Positions 1 to 7,668 of a DNA stretch of 34,957 bases are shown piece after piece; the first letter of the stretch is position 1, and every line of letters begins with the position of its first letter. The notes under the pieces were generated by a model. It was not told the DNA's origin and searched no databases. It saw only the letters and a list, made by a program, of their open reading frames with translations. Position numbers and translations under genes: made by a program. Source of the DNA: Sulfurimonas sp. (GTDB lineage: Bacteria > Campylobacterota > Campylobacteria > Campylobacterales > Sulfurimonadaceae); the NCBI GenBank assembly GCA_027071075.1, contig JALSUU010000082.1:1-34957 (forward strand), written 5' to 3'.

Positions 1-92
1 TCTTGCACATTTCCTCCATCATTCTTTCCCTCACAGTTATTGAGTAACAATATAATTCCAAAAAAAAGCATCAACTTGACTATATATTTCAT
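1..92 (-). CDS. N-terminus of a lipoprotein (partial, runs off the window)
   Basis: The first 30 codons of a minus-strand gene are present; the rest lies before base 1. The peptide starts MKYIVKLMLFFGIILLL and continues NNC: two basic residues, a hydrophobic core and then Cys20, which reads as a lipoprotein signal peptide with a weak lipobox (LNNC). Residues after the Cys are hydrophilic (EGKNDGGN). A GGGAGA ribosome-binding site sits just upstream of the ATG. Too short for the function to be recognised. It lies downstream of the decayed gene at 206-437 on the same strand. Confidence 0.6.
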   Translation of the reverse strand, partial: MKYIVKLMLFFGIILLLNNCEGKNDGGNVQ

Positions 93-205
93 TATCTCCC
101 CTTCGTAAAATAGTATCTTATAAAAATGATACCATAATTTTTGTCATAATCAAAATAGCTAAGAAAAGTGTAAGGCATCTACCAAAGACTCTTGAGAATA
201 TCTAT

Positions 206-437
206 CTACATCCATTTTACTTTATCAAAAGATTCATAAAACTTTTCATCCCCAAAGTACTGTCGCATAGGGTCACGAAGTGCATAAAAAAAGTAACGCA
301 TTCACCCTATGAGTGGGTAGTTTATAAGAAGTTGGTTCTCTCTTTGAATAAATCTATCATAGATAAACAGAACAATTGATACAACTACAAAAAGAACCAA
401 AGATGCGTTTAATAAGAATATCAGCATGAATTTTCAT
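206..437 (-). pseudogene. Remnant of an FMN-binding glutamate-synthase-like gene (5' end only)
   Basis: On the minus strand from ATG at 427 one frame reads a hydrophobic membrane anchor followed by RFIQRENQLLINYPLIG, an in-frame TGA (302-304), then MRYFFYALRDPMRQYFGDEKF and ESFDKVKWM, then TAG (206-208). The pattern (N-terminal TM helix, NYPLIG, MRYFFY, DPMRQYF) is what I expect at the start of membrane-anchored FMN-binding glutamate synthase family proteins, which normally exceed 450 residues. Only about 72 codons remain. TGA could derive from CGA (Arg). The GGGGAG ribosome-binding site at 448-453 is well placed for the out-of-frame ATG at 437, so a one-base indel near the start is also likely. 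The rest of the family domain is missing. It follows the DoxX stop codon by only a few bases, so it was probably once in its operon. Nothing else is visible between 93 and 205. Confidence 0.6.
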
Positions 438-438
438 A

Positions 439-948
439 CTAGTTTTTCTCCCCAAAAATCAATCTATCAAGTGAAAACTTTCCAGCACCTTGAGTCAAAA
501 GAACGAGTAAAAAGATGATGTAGTATAGTGGCATCTCAAATCCATTTTGTAGCGTCACAATAGTCCCCATAACCTGTGTGCCATTTATCCAAGGGTCTAC
601 TACTTCACTACCCGCTTGCACCATTGCGAAACCATTGACACCATGAACAGTTGCAATCGCTACTAACATAATCACGATAAGTGGTATAGATATAGCACGC
701 GTTAAAAGTCCTAAAGTCAAAAGAACCACTCCACCTACTTCTGTACTTGCTGCCATATACGCATTCAGCGTTGGAAAAGGAATTCCCATAGAACCAAACC
801 ACATCGCAACAGAATCAATATCTGCCCACTTCATCATCGCAGGAGCATAAAAACTATATGCCACTATCAAGCGAACAGCAAGCAAACTCACCGATTTTCC
901 ATACTCACTTAAACGCGTAAACTCTTTATATATATCTTTGACACACAT
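439..948 (-). CDS. DoxX family membrane protein
   Basis: A 169-residue protein of the DoxX/DoxD-like family. It has four hydrophobic segments (about residues 20-40, 60-85, 86-110 and 135-155) and family hallmarks: RLIVAYSFYAPAMMKW near the N-terminus, the amphipathic SVAMWFGSMGIPFP loop, and GGVVLLTLGLLTR before the third helix. It acts in the inner membrane; DoxX proteins are linked to thiol/redox functions, but the reaction is not established for most members. They often accompany DUF692/DUF2063 RiPP loci (for example in Neisseria). Here the gene is about 2.5 kb away from such a locus, with two plus-strand chemotaxis-type genes between, yet its promoter (979-1010) has the same unusual layout. 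GAGGAG at 955-960 is the ribosome-binding site. A decayed gene follows. Confidence 0.85.
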   Translation of the reverse strand: MCVKDIYKEFTRLSEYGKSVSLLAVRLIVAYSFYAPAMMKWADIDSVAMWFGSMGIPFPTLNAYMAASTEVGGVVLLTLGLLTRAISIPLIVIMLVAIATVHGVNGFAMVQAGSEVVDPWINGTQVMGTIVTLQNGFEMPLYYIIFLLVLLTQGAGKFSLDRLIFGEKN

Positions 949-978
949 AACAAACTCCTCTATTTTTTTAATTTTTAG

Positions 979-1010
979 ATTGTATCGCTTCTGTGTGTAG
1001 TTTTTGTGTA
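979..1010 (-). promoter_or_regulatory. Promoter with 11-bp direct-repeat operator (DoxX gene)
   Basis: Read on the minus strand: TACACAAAAAC (1010-1000), TACACACAGAA (999-989), 4 nt GCGA, then the -10 box TACAAT (984-979). No good -35 box is seen; the repeats occupy that place. The expected start of transcription near 972 gives a leader of about 24 nt to the ATG at 948. The same 11+11+4+6 layout recurs at 5242-5273 and 8031-8062. Confidence 0.75.
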
Positions 1011-1137
1011 ACTGACTGAGTAGTACAACTATTATGAAATTTAAGCAATTTTGACTCTTAGCTTAGTTTTAATTTACCGTGAATATAAGCAATCTTTAGG
1101 CTTCAATTTGATACTATTTTCTTAATAAGGATTTTGA

Positions 1138-1434
1138 ATGCAAATTACTCATACGAAAATTGGTAATCTTTTAACTATAGATATCACTGAACATATAACG
1201 GGGATTCAGGAAGTTAGTGCTATTAGAACAGTTATACAAGAAAACAATGGATTTGATACTATAAAACTCAATATTGTGGATGCATTTGTTATTCCATCGG
1301 CACTCATAGGGTATCTGATGAAATTGACTAATATTGACAAAAAAAATATTTCTATCATTGCGCATCAAAAAGAACTAAATCAATTACTAATTGATCTTGA
1401 GCTTGATCAACTTTTTAGATTAAACCGAGGATAA
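1138..1434 (+). CDS. STAS-domain protein (anti-sigma-antagonist-like)
   Basis: A 98-residue soluble protein with the fold pattern of a STAS domain: beta strands at about 10-16 and 41-46, the stretch [11 protein letters not shown] (residues 50-60) in place of the SpoIIAA phosphosite loop and helix, then [23 protein letters not shown] as the last strand and helix. Ser54 is where the phosphorylated Ser of the family would be; the preceding Asp of the usual D-S pair is absent. The stop codon is one base before the ATG of the chemoreceptor at 1436, so the two are almost certainly co-translated. Role unknown; it may scaffold or report on receptor signalling. Assignment is by pattern, with no search. 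Confidence 0.65.
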   Translation: MQITHTKIGNLLTIDITEHITGIQEVSAIRTVIQENNGFDTIKLNIVDAFVIPSALIGYLMKLTNIDKKNISIIAHQKELNQLLIDLELDQLFRLNRG

Positions 1435-1435
1435 G

Positions 1436-3406
1436 ATGAGTACATTTACTAAAAAAACTTCAATCAGTATGAAGATTCATATTCCTCTCGTAGCTTCTAT
1501 GGTTTTAGGCTTTGTTATGGTGGTTTTTATCGCTACTAGCAGTACAGACAAGGTAGAAGAGAATATCTATCAACAAGAGACTCTATCTATACAAAACTAT
1601 ATAGATGAAGCATTAAAAGAGAAATACTCTGTTGGTCTTACAAATGCAATTATGCTCTCAAAAAATGAAGTGCTTCTTGAGTCTTTAGCAGAAAACAACA
1701 AAGCAATGGCACTCACAGAAGCAAAAAAGATTGTGAAAGCCTTTAAAGATGGCACAAAATTTAAAAATGTCAAAATTCACATCCATGATAAAAATGTTCA
1801 CAGTTTTTTAAGAGTTTGGAAACCAACAAAAAATGGTGATGATCTTAGTGGGTTTAGAGCTACTATTTTAGAGGTAAAAAGAACTCAAAAACCTCTTGTA
1901 GCTATAGAGGTTGGAAGAGCAGGTCCTACTATTAGAGGTTTATCTCCAATGATAAAAGATGGTAGTTATATTGGTTCAGTAGAGTTTATGCAAGGTTTTA
2001 ACTCTATAGTTAAAGACACAAAAAAAACTATCAACTCCTCAACTCTTGTGCTCTTAAACAAAGATGCAGAATCAATTGCATCCCTTTACAAAGGTGCAAA
2101 CCAAACAAGAGTGGCAGGTTTACTTGTAGCACAAAAAGATGCAACAATTGATAAAAGATTTGTACAAGAGTTAGCTGGAAAATCATTACAAGATATTAAA
2201 AATGGTATTGTAATCGAAAACTACTTTGTGCGTTCAATCCCTATGAAGGATTTTAAAGGAAATGTTATAGGAGAGATAGTTGTTGGGAAAGACCTTAAAA
2301 TTGTACATAAAGCAGTAGATATTGCAACTAATTCTTTAGTGACACAACTTATTGCTATGGCTCTTATCGATTTTGGTGTACTTCTTATTGTGATATTTAG
2401 CATCAGTAAGCTTGTCAACACTCCTGTGCGTAATCTACTTGATGTTGTAAAAGATCTCTCAAAAGGAAAAGGTGACCTTACAAAGAGACTTCCTATCAAA
2501 TCCAATGATGAACTAGGAGAGGTTAGCTTTTATATCAATGAATTTATCCAAGTAATCCAAAATTTAACAAATGACATTAAAACTACAGCAGAAAAAAATG
2601 CAAAACTGAGTCAAGCTATCTTAAAAAATTCGAATCGACTTGATGCTATTTCAGAGAATCAACTTGGTTTTGTCAATAAATCAAATATTTTAACATCTCA
2701 AGCAAAAGATGATCTTGATATATCAGAAGAGCTTGCAAACAAAACTTCTCAAGATGTTATAAATAGCTATGGTGTTCTTGAAACATTAGAAAATGCAAGT
2801 ATAGCAGTTACTCAGATGGTAGAAGAAGATACTGATAAAGAGCGAGAATTAGCTGATAAAATTAGCTCTTTAGCAACTCAAGCTAATGAGATTAAAGATA
2901 TCCTCAATATCATAAAAGATATAGCAGATCAAACAAACCTTCTAGCCCTAAACGCCGCCATAGAAGCAGCACGCGCAGGTGAGCATGGTCGTGGATTTGC
3001 TGTTGTTGCAGATGAAGTAAGAAAACTTGCAGAAAAAACTCAAAAAAGTATTGGTGAGATTGATGCTACTGTTATGGTCGTTGTTCAAAATGTTCAAGAG
3101 ATTTCAGGAGAAATGAATCAAAATAGCAACAATATCAACGCACTAAGTAATCAAACAAACAAAATGATAGAGACTCTTGAGAAATCTAAAAATGTAACAC
3201 TCATAACAATAGATGCTTCAAAAGAGTCATCACAAAAAACAGTATTTATAGGTCATAAAGTCAAATCTCTTTTCGATGTAATGCAAGAGACAATGAAAGT
3301 TTCGCAAAATACTAAAAAGTTGTCCTCAGAACTTGAAAACTTAGGAAGAGAACTTGAGATTAGCAGTAAGTCTCTAAATAATAAACTTAGTGAGTTCAAA
3401 AGTTAG
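1436..3406 (+). CDS. Methyl-accepting chemotaxis protein with dCache sensor
   Basis: A 656-residue transmembrane chemoreceptor. TM1 covers about residues 13-32. The periplasmic sensor (33-300) looks like a double Cache domain of the dCache_3 kind: it contains [19 protein letters not shown] followed by GDDLSGFR and then [18 protein letters not shown]2 is about 303-322, HAMP about 323-375 ([22 protein letters not shown]), and the signalling hairpin tip is about 497-530 with [20 protein letters not shown], near-invariant in the family. It would pass ligand occupancy to CheW/CheA and so to the flagellar motor. No C-terminal CheR-binding pentapeptide is seen; the protein ends NNKLSEFKS. The ligand cannot be told from sequence. 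It is coupled to the STAS gene upstream and converges on the DUF2063 gene. Confidence 0.93.
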   Translation: MSTFTKKTSISMKIHIPLVASMVLGFVMVVFIATSSTDKVEENIYQQETLSIQNYIDEALKEKYSVGLTNAIMLSKNEVLLESLAENNKAMALTEAKKIVKAFKDGTKFKNVKIHIHDKNVHSFLRVWKPTKNGDDLSGFRATILEVKRTQKPLVAIEVGRAGPTIRGLSPMIKDGSYIGSVEFMQGFNSIVKDTKKTINSSTLVLLNKDAESIASLYKGANQTRVAGLLVAQKDATIDKRFVQELAGKSLQDIKNGIVIENYFVRSIPMKDFKGNVIGEIVVGKDLKIVHKAVDIATNSLVTQLIAMALIDFGVLLIVIFSISKLVNTPVRNLLDVVKDLSKGKGDLTKRLPIKSNDELGEVSFYINEFIQVIQNLTNDIKTTAEKNAKLSQAILKNSNRLDAISENQLGFVNKSNILTSQAKDDLDISEELANKTSQDVINSYGVLETLENASIAVTQMVEEDTDKERELADKISSLATQANEIKDILNIIKDIADQTNLLALNAAIEAARAGEHGRGFAVVADEVRKLAEKTQKSIGEIDATVMVVVQNVQEISGEMNQNSNNINALSNQTNKMIETLEKSKNVTLITIDASKESSQKTVFIGHKVKSLFDVMQETMKVSQNTKKLSSELENLGRELEISSKSLNNKLSEFKS

Positions 3407-3482
3407 TAGCCATTGTTGTATTTGCCCTTTTATATCTACAAGCCGATTACTTTGAACTTATACACTCTTTTCAATTGGAGTT

Positions 3483-4187
3483 CTAAAGCGTAAGTATATT
3501 TTCACCGTGAAAGTGTTCCAAAATAGGTAAAAGGATTTCAAGGAGTTCTTCATTCTCTATCTCATACACCTCAGCAATCTTCTCTATACTCTGCATCGTT
3601 GATAGATTTGGCGTTAAAGAGAGTAAAAATTCCTCTATAAAAGGCGTAATTTCCTCATAAAGGACTTCTTCACTTTTCGCATTATAGTAAAAAAGAATAG
3701 TAAACTCACCACTCTCAAAAGCCTCTGGATTTGAATCAAAATCAGGATGATGCACTGGGTAAGAGAAGTGTCTGATATTTGCTTCTTTTGAAAAAGCATA
3801 ACTCTTTTGTAGTGAAAATGAGCTCTTTGTATGGTCGCTATACTTTTGCATAAACATCTCTATCTCTAAAAACTCAAACTCCAACAAATCAGCTAAATAG
3901 GGCATATCTAAATCATTTTTCTCTATTAAAAAAGCTTTAAACTCTCCACTCACTCTCCAAAGGATAGGTGTCTTTGCACCTACTTTTAAAAACTCATATA
4001 TGAGTCTATCAAAAGTTTCCTCACTCACCATCTTTTTAAAACGAGGATAGGCTTTCTCAAACACTTCTAAAAAGCGGTAGTAGACTAACTCGGTATAGAC
4101 TTCTATCGCCTCACTTGGCATCGATACTTCTTCTTGTTTTGTGATAGTGTTGATAAATCGTTTTTGTATACTCTGTTCTAGTTTCAT
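3483..4187 (-). CDS. bufC: DUF2063 / BufC-HvfC-type partner of an MNIO enzyme
   Basis: A 234-residue protein with the arrangement of the DUF2063 family: an N-terminal helical domain (about 1-95) with MPSEAIEVYTELVYYRFLEVFEKAYPRF and a C-terminal domain in which the chain is read in FYYNAKSEEVLYEEITPF. In bufferin and HvfABC loci this partner binds the DUF692 enzyme and presents the RiPP precursor to it. The gene overlaps the DUF692 gene by the 4-nt ATGA junction (4184-4187), so translation is coupled, and the gene order precursor-DUF692-DUF2063 is the standard one. The stop codon lies about 75 bp from the end of the convergent chemoreceptor. The role is taken from family and context; N-terminal domain confidence is good, the C-terminal part is divergent. 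Confidence 0.85.
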   Translation of the reverse strand: MKLEQSIQKRFINTITKQEEVSMPSEAIEVYTELVYYRFLEVFEKAYPRFKKMVSEETFDRLIYEFLKVGAKTPILWRVSGEFKAFLIEKNDLDMPYLADLLEFEFLEIEMFMQKYSDHTKSSFSLQKSYAFSKEANIRHFSYPVHHPDFDSNPEAFESGEFTILFYYNAKSEEVLYEEITPFIEEFLLSLTPNLSTMQSIEKIAEVYEIENEELLEILLPILEHFHGENILTL

Positions 4188-5011
4188 GAGTAAATCTTCT
4201 GCATATATCTGTACTCTTGCATCATTGATGCATAATCTGGAACATCATTATCTCTCTCTAAAAGCAAGGGTTTATCTACCCCACCCTCTTTGACATACTC
4301 AAGCAAATCCCATACTGCATCTTTTACTTTTTCACCATGTGTATCTATGAACAGATCCTCGCTCACTTCCATGTGTCCAGCTATGTGCATGTAAGCGATA
4401 TTTTCATAATCAATTTTGTCTAAAAAAGCTTTAGGGTCAAACTTATGATTGTGCGAATTTACAAAAACATTGTTCACATCTAAAAGAAGTTTTGCACCAC
4501 TTCTTTTTATAACCTCATTAATAAAGTCGGTCTCTTCCATCTCAGCATAAGGAACATAATAGTACGAAGCATTCTCTAAAGCAATACTTCGTCCAAGTAT
4601 ATTTTGCACTGCATCAACTCTCTCACAAATATAGTTAACCATATTTTCAGTCATAGGGAGTGGGAGTAACTCATACATCTGTTTGTTATCAAGGGTGCAA
4701 AAAGAGAGGTGTTCGGAGTAATACTCTATCTCATACTCATCTAAAAAACTTTTTAAATCGGTGAGAAATTTTTTATCCAAAGGAGTATTTGAACCAATTG
4801 AAAGGGATAAGCCATGTGCGACTATCTCAAAATCACTCACAATTCGTTCAAATGTTTTTCGGTGTTTAGCATGCATGTACATCCAGTTTTCAGGAGTAAT
4901 CTCAAACCAAGATGGCTTGAAATCATTTGCATACACATCATGCATAAACTCTGTTCTTAAACCTAGACCACAAGAGTATGGAGTCTTTAAAAGCAGAAAA
5001 TTTTGAGACAT
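4184..5011 (-). CDS. bufB: DUF692 multinuclear non-heme iron oxidase (BufB/HvfB/MbnB family)
   Basis: A 275-residue TIM-barrel enzyme that would convert Cys residues of the neighbouring precursor into oxidised heterocycles (thiooxazole or oxazolone/thioamide in studied relatives). Family metal-site residues are visible in order: H66 in VAHGLSLSIG, E100-H101 in YYSEHLSF, E146-N147 in ALENASYY, D178 with N180/N181 in LLLDVNNVFVN, H187/H189, H209 and H213 in YMHIAGH, D223 and H225 in IDTHGE, E252 in LLLERD. I take the start at ATG 5011: the protein then opens MSQNFLLLKTPYSCGLGLR, as in the family, 4 nt after the precursor stop and preceded by AGTAGAGAT. An in-frame extension up to 5146 is possible but would run through the precursor gene. 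Cytoplasmic. Confidence 0.92.
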   Translation of the reverse strand: MSQNFLLLKTPYSCGLGLRTEFMHDVYANDFKPSWFEITPENWMYMHAKHRKTFERIVSDFEIVAHGLSLSIGSNTPLDKKFLTDLKSFLDEYEIEYYSEHLSFCTLDNKQMYELLPLPMTENMVNYICERVDAVQNILGRSIALENASYYYVPYAEMEETDFINEVIKRSGAKLLLDVNNVFVNSHNHKFDPKAFLDKIDYENIAYMHIAGHMEVSEDLFIDTHGEKVKDAVWDLLEYVKEGGVDKPLLLERDNDVPDYASMMQEYRYMQKIYS

Positions 5012-5015
5012 ATCT

Positions 5016-5210
5016 CTACTTGCTACCGCACTTAGTTTCAGCTTTATCGCCACCACATTTTGAAGTAGGTGCTTTTTTATCGCTACCACATTTACCAGAA
5101 GCACCACACTTACTACCACCACACATACCCATTGAAGCACAACCACTTGCCATCGTCATAACACCAAGAACTGATGCACCTACTACTAACTTTTTAATAT
5201 CTTTTCTCAT
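5016..5210 (-). CDS. bufA: Cys-rich RiPP precursor with KCG motifs (bufferin/HvfA type)
   Basis: A 64-residue secreted peptide. Residues 1-23 form a signal peptide (MRKDIKK then a hydrophobic stretch) ending at MASGC, so Cys24 could be lipidated. The mature part is Cys, Gly and Lys-rich with KCG at C35, C41, C52 and C61 plus MCGG at C30, spaced by polar linkers. This matches precursors of DUF692 enzymes: export signal plus repeated (E/A/S)GKCG-like cores, as in HvfA, more than the DUF2282 type of bufferin. The DUF692 gene begins 4 nt after its stop. AAAGGAT provides the ribosome-binding site. The likely product is a modified periplasmic or lipid-anchored metal-binding peptide, most probably for copper; the metal is inference. 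Without modification it could still serve as a simple metallothionein-like protein. Confidence 0.85.
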   Translation of the reverse strand: MRKDIKKLVVGASVLGVMTMASGCASMGMCGGSKCGASGKCGSDKKAPTSKCGGDKAETKCGSK

Positions 5211-5241
5211 TTGAAAATCCTTTGTTTGTTTTGTTGGTCTA

Positions 5242-5273
5242 ATTGTAGCTACTGAGTGTGCAAAGTTTGTGTA
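5242..5273 (-). promoter_or_regulatory. Promoter with 11-bp direct-repeat operator (bufABC)
   Basis: Minus strand: TACACAAACTT (5273-5263), TGCACACTCAG (5262-5252), 4 nt TAGC, -10 box TACAAT (5247-5242), then about 31 nt to the ATG at 5210. The second repeat differs from the consensus at one half-site base (TGCACA for TACACA). Spacing equals that at 979-1010 and 8031-8062. Confidence 0.75.
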
Positions 5274-5284
5274 GTGATTTTTGT

Positions 5285-5312
5285 TTGTTATAGCATCATT
5301 ATATGTTATACT
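5285..5312 (+). promoter_or_regulatory. Candidate sigma70 promoter for the HD-GYP operon
   Basis: TTGTTA at 5285-5290 and an extended -10, TG-T-TATACT (TATACT 5307-5312), with a 16-bp spacer. Transcription would start about 20 nt before the ATG at 5337. It is divergent from the bufABC promoter; the repeat operator (5252-5273) lies just upstream. Confidence 0.5.
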
Positions 5313-5336
5313 TCAAAAGTTTAAAAAAGGAAAAAC

Positions 5337-6440
5337 ATGTTTCAAAACCACTCATGCAATATGAATAACACTGACTCTATTATTCGTTTTATCCTCTCCT
5401 TTATCATAGGTATTATCGCTATTTATACCGAGTGTTATCTCCTCTTTTTACTCAGTTTTATCATCGCTTATACTGCGGCAAAGCATTTTTGTTTTATCTA
5501 CTACTTTTTAAAAATCAATGAACGCTTTAGCTCGAAAAACTACTACCTTACTTTTTTACCAAAATACAACCCCTCTGCTGTTTTTATCTTTGACATAAGT
5601 GGAAAAGTTGTTTTTAAGAACGATGCCGCCAAAAGTACGCTTCCTGATGTAGAGGCAACAACTTGTCTTACTATTAAAGATTTTAAGTCTATCATCCAAA
5701 ACTCTCGTTGTGAAAACATTATATTTACAAATAGTGATGCAAAACACTATAAAGTAGAAATTCAAGGAATAGCAAAAGAGCAACTGCTTCTTGCATATCT
5801 CACAGATATCACTGAAATTATAGAACTCAATGATGCAATAGAGGAGACACAAAGAGAGGTCATCTATGCTATGGGTGAGATAGGCGAGACTCGTTCTAAA
5901 GAGACTGGAAACCATGTCAAAAGAGTTGCCCTCTATTCAAAAGAGTTAGCCATCCTCTATGGTCTCTCGGACAAAGAAGCAGATAAACTACAGATGGCTT
6001 CTCCTATGCACGATATCGGTAAGGTAGGAATTCCTGATGCTATTTTAAATGCACCAAGAAAACTCACAAAAGAGGAGTTTGAGATTATGAAAACACATGC
6101 CCAATTAGGTTTTAATATGCTCAAACACTCCAACAAACCCATCCTGCAAGCTGCAGCAATCGTCGCTAACGAGCATCATGAAAAATGGGATGGAAGTGGT
6201 TATCCAAATGCAAAAAGTGGTGAAGATATACATATCTATGGTCGCATCACTGCTGTTGCGGATGTTTTTGATGCACTTGGCAGTGAGAGAGTTTATAAAA
6301 AGGCTTGGAATTTAGAAAAAATTCTTGCTCTTTTTAAAGAGCAGAGTGGCAAACATTTTGATCCAGAGCTTGTAAAACTTTTCTTAAAAAATTTAGATAC
6401 TTTTTTAAAAATCAGAGATAAATTTCAGGATAAATTTTAA
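5337..6440 (+). CDS. Membrane HD-GYP phosphodiesterase with DUF2892-like N-terminus and PAS-like domain
   Basis: A 367-residue protein that should hydrolyse cyclic-di-GMP. Residues 9-60 look like a DUF2892/YgaP-type two-helix membrane unit: NMNNTDSIIRFILSF, a second hydrophobic helix, then AAKHFCFIYYFLKIN. Residues 75-160 resemble a degenerate PAS fold (PSAVFIFDISGKVVFKNDAA). The HD-GYP domain follows (about 170-360): ETGNHVKRVALYS, the HD pair at about 225-226 in SPMHDIGKVGIPD, HHEKWDGSGYP at about 280-290 and DVFDALGSERVYKKAW. All metal-site residues I know for the family appear kept. The stop overlaps the next start by one base (TAATG at 6438-6442). RBS AAAGGAAAA precedes ATG 5337. Signal sensed is unknown. 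Confidence 0.85.
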   Translation: MFQNHSCNMNNTDSIIRFILSFIIGIIAIYTECYLLFLLSFIIAYTAAKHFCFIYYFLKINERFSSKNYYLTFLPKYNPSAVFIFDISGKVVFKNDAAKSTLPDVEATTCLTIKDFKSIIQNSRCENIIFTNSDAKHYKVEIQGIAKEQLLLAYLTDITEIIELNDAIEETQREVIYAMGEIGETRSKETGNHVKRVALYSKELAILYGLSDKEADKLQMASPMHDIGKVGIPDAILNAPRKLTKEEFEIMKTHAQLGFNMLKHSNKPILQAAAIVANEHHEKWDGSGYPNAKSGEDIHIYGRITAVADVFDALGSERVYKKAWNLEKILALFKEQSGKHFDPELVKLFLKNLDTFLKIRDKFQDKF

Positions 6441-6805
6441 TGACTATAGCGCATTTCAAAATTTACTGTGAGATTGCTAGTTCTCCTCATGTACTCAGTC
6501 GTGCACTCAAAGTTTCTCTTATTGTCGGCACTCTACTCAACCTTATAAACCAGGGAGATCTGCTTCTCTCTTTAGAGCTTGAAAAATTGCACCTTATAAA
6601 AATTTCACTTACCTATCTCGTGCCATTTTGTGTTGCTACCTATACGGCAACCGCTTTAAATTTGGACTTTAAAATAGGCTCAAAAGCTGTTCTCAAAGCT
6701 GATTTAGAGTGTAAAAAATGTAAATATAAGATTCATATTCACAAAGATGCACTCATACCAGAGTGTCCACACTGTGGCATACAAACAAAATGGAGATTAA
6801 AATAA
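6440..6805 (+). CDS. NrtS-like membrane protein with C-terminal zinc ribbon
   Basis: 121 residues. Residues 18-73 match the small NrtS family (nitrate/nitrite transporter) in pattern: RALKVSLIVGTLLNLINQGD as the first helix, then KISLTYLVPFCVATYTA as the second. The C-terminal part (85-121) is not typical of that family: it carries two Cys pairs, C91-x2-C94 and C109-x2-C112, in a rubredoxin/zinc-ribbon arrangement (ECKKCKYKIH and PECPHCG). It may be a metal- or redox-sensing tail. The start and stop overlap both neighbours in TAATG junctions, so it is translated with the HD-GYP protein and the hydrolase. Transport function is inferred from family pattern only. Confidence 0.65.
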   Translation: MTIAHFKIYCEIASSPHVLSRALKVSLIVGTLLNLINQGDLLLSLELEKLHLIKISLTYLVPFCVATYTATALNLDFKIGSKAVLKADLECKKCKYKIHIHKDALIPECPHCGIQTKWRLK

Positions 6806-7668
6806 TGAAAATAGTCCTATTCGCACTACTGAGTATCACTCTACTTTTTGGTGCAAAAATTGAATTTGAAGTGCTTGGTTCTGGTGGCCCTGAGATAGAT
6901 GGTCGTGCAAGTACCTCTTACTTACTCTGGATAGATAATGAAGCAAAACTCATAGTAGATATGGGGAGTGGCTCTATGCTACGATTTGAGGAATCCCATG
7001 CAAAAATTGAAACCCTCGAAGCCGTTGTACTTACCCACTTACATATAGACCATAGTGTAGATCTCCCCTCTTTTGTAAAAGCAGGATACTTCTCACAAAG
7101 AACGAAAAGTTTAGATATTATCGGACCCGATGATAACTGGTATTTCCCATCTACAAGTGAGTTTTTAGAAAATCTTTTTGGAAGTGACGGTGCTTATAGA
7201 TATATGAAAGATGTTTTAGAAGAGAAAAATGACTCCTTCCAAATCATCCCTTTTAACATAGATGAAAAAACAACAAGAAAATATAAAAGTTTTACACTAA
7301 CAATGATACCCGTGCATCATGGAATAGTTCCAGCACTTGCAGTGCGTATAGATGTGCAAGGTAAAAGCATTCTAATAAGTGGTGACACAAACAATAAAAA
7401 TCACTCTTTAGAAAAACTTGCTAAAGGTGTTGACCTTTTTGTAGCGCACCATGCCATTCCTGAGTATGCACAAGGCTATGCAACAGAGCTTCATATGAAG
7501 CCAACAGAGATTGCTAAGATTGCAAAAAACGCACATGTAGAAGAAGTTTTACTCACGCATAGAATGAAAAGAACCTTAGGTGTAGAACAAGAAACAATGA
7601 ATATAATAAGTAAGGTTTACAAAGGAAAAGTAAGTTTTGCAGAAGATAAAATGAAGGTAGAGCTATAA
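6805..7668 (+). CDS. Exported MBL-fold metallo-hydrolase
   Basis: A 287-residue metallo-beta-lactamase-fold protein with an N-terminal signal peptide (MKIVLFALLSITLLFGA). Metal-site motif THLHIDH has H78, H80, D82 and H83; further ligands are in PVHHG, SGDTN and LTHRM. The layout resembles ribonuclease Z/arylsulfatase-like members, but here the protein is sent to the periplasm; substrate unknown. Start chosen at ATG 6805, which overlaps the previous stop (TAATG) and has TGGAGA eight bases upstream; the signal peptide then begins at residue 1. A longer in-frame start at 6763 would lie inside the NrtS-like gene and break the signal peptide. It converges on the orphan precursor gene. Confidence 0.88.
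   Translation: MKIVLFALLSITLLFGAKIEFEVLGSGGPEIDGRASTSYLLWIDNEAKLIVDMGSGSMLRFEESHAKIETLEAVVLTHLHIDHSVDLPSFVKAGYFSQRTKSLDIIGPDDNWYFPSTSEFLENLFGSDGAYRYMKDVLEEKNDSFQIIPFNIDEKTTRKYKSFTLTMIPVHHGIVPALAVRIDVQGKSILISGDTNNKNHSLEKLAKGVDLFVAHHAIPEYAQGYATELHMKPTEIAKIAKNAHVEEVLLTHRMKRTLGVEQETMNIISKVYKGKVSFAEDKMKVEL

Noticed and set aside
5012-5146. N-terminal extension of the DUF692 protein to 320 residues
   Set aside because: It would be read through the precursor gene in another frame, gives a Val-rich non-family sequence, and the Met at 5011 gives the normal family N-terminus.
4978-5214. Plus-strand frame opposite the precursor and the DUF692 start
   Set aside because: It arises from the complement of Cys/Gly/Lys codons; no ribosome-binding site or family pattern.
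6763-6804. Longer start for the MBL-fold hydrolase
   Set aside because: The extension lies inside the NrtS-like gene and would bury the signal peptide; ATG 6805 has a good ribosome-binding site and TAATG coupling.
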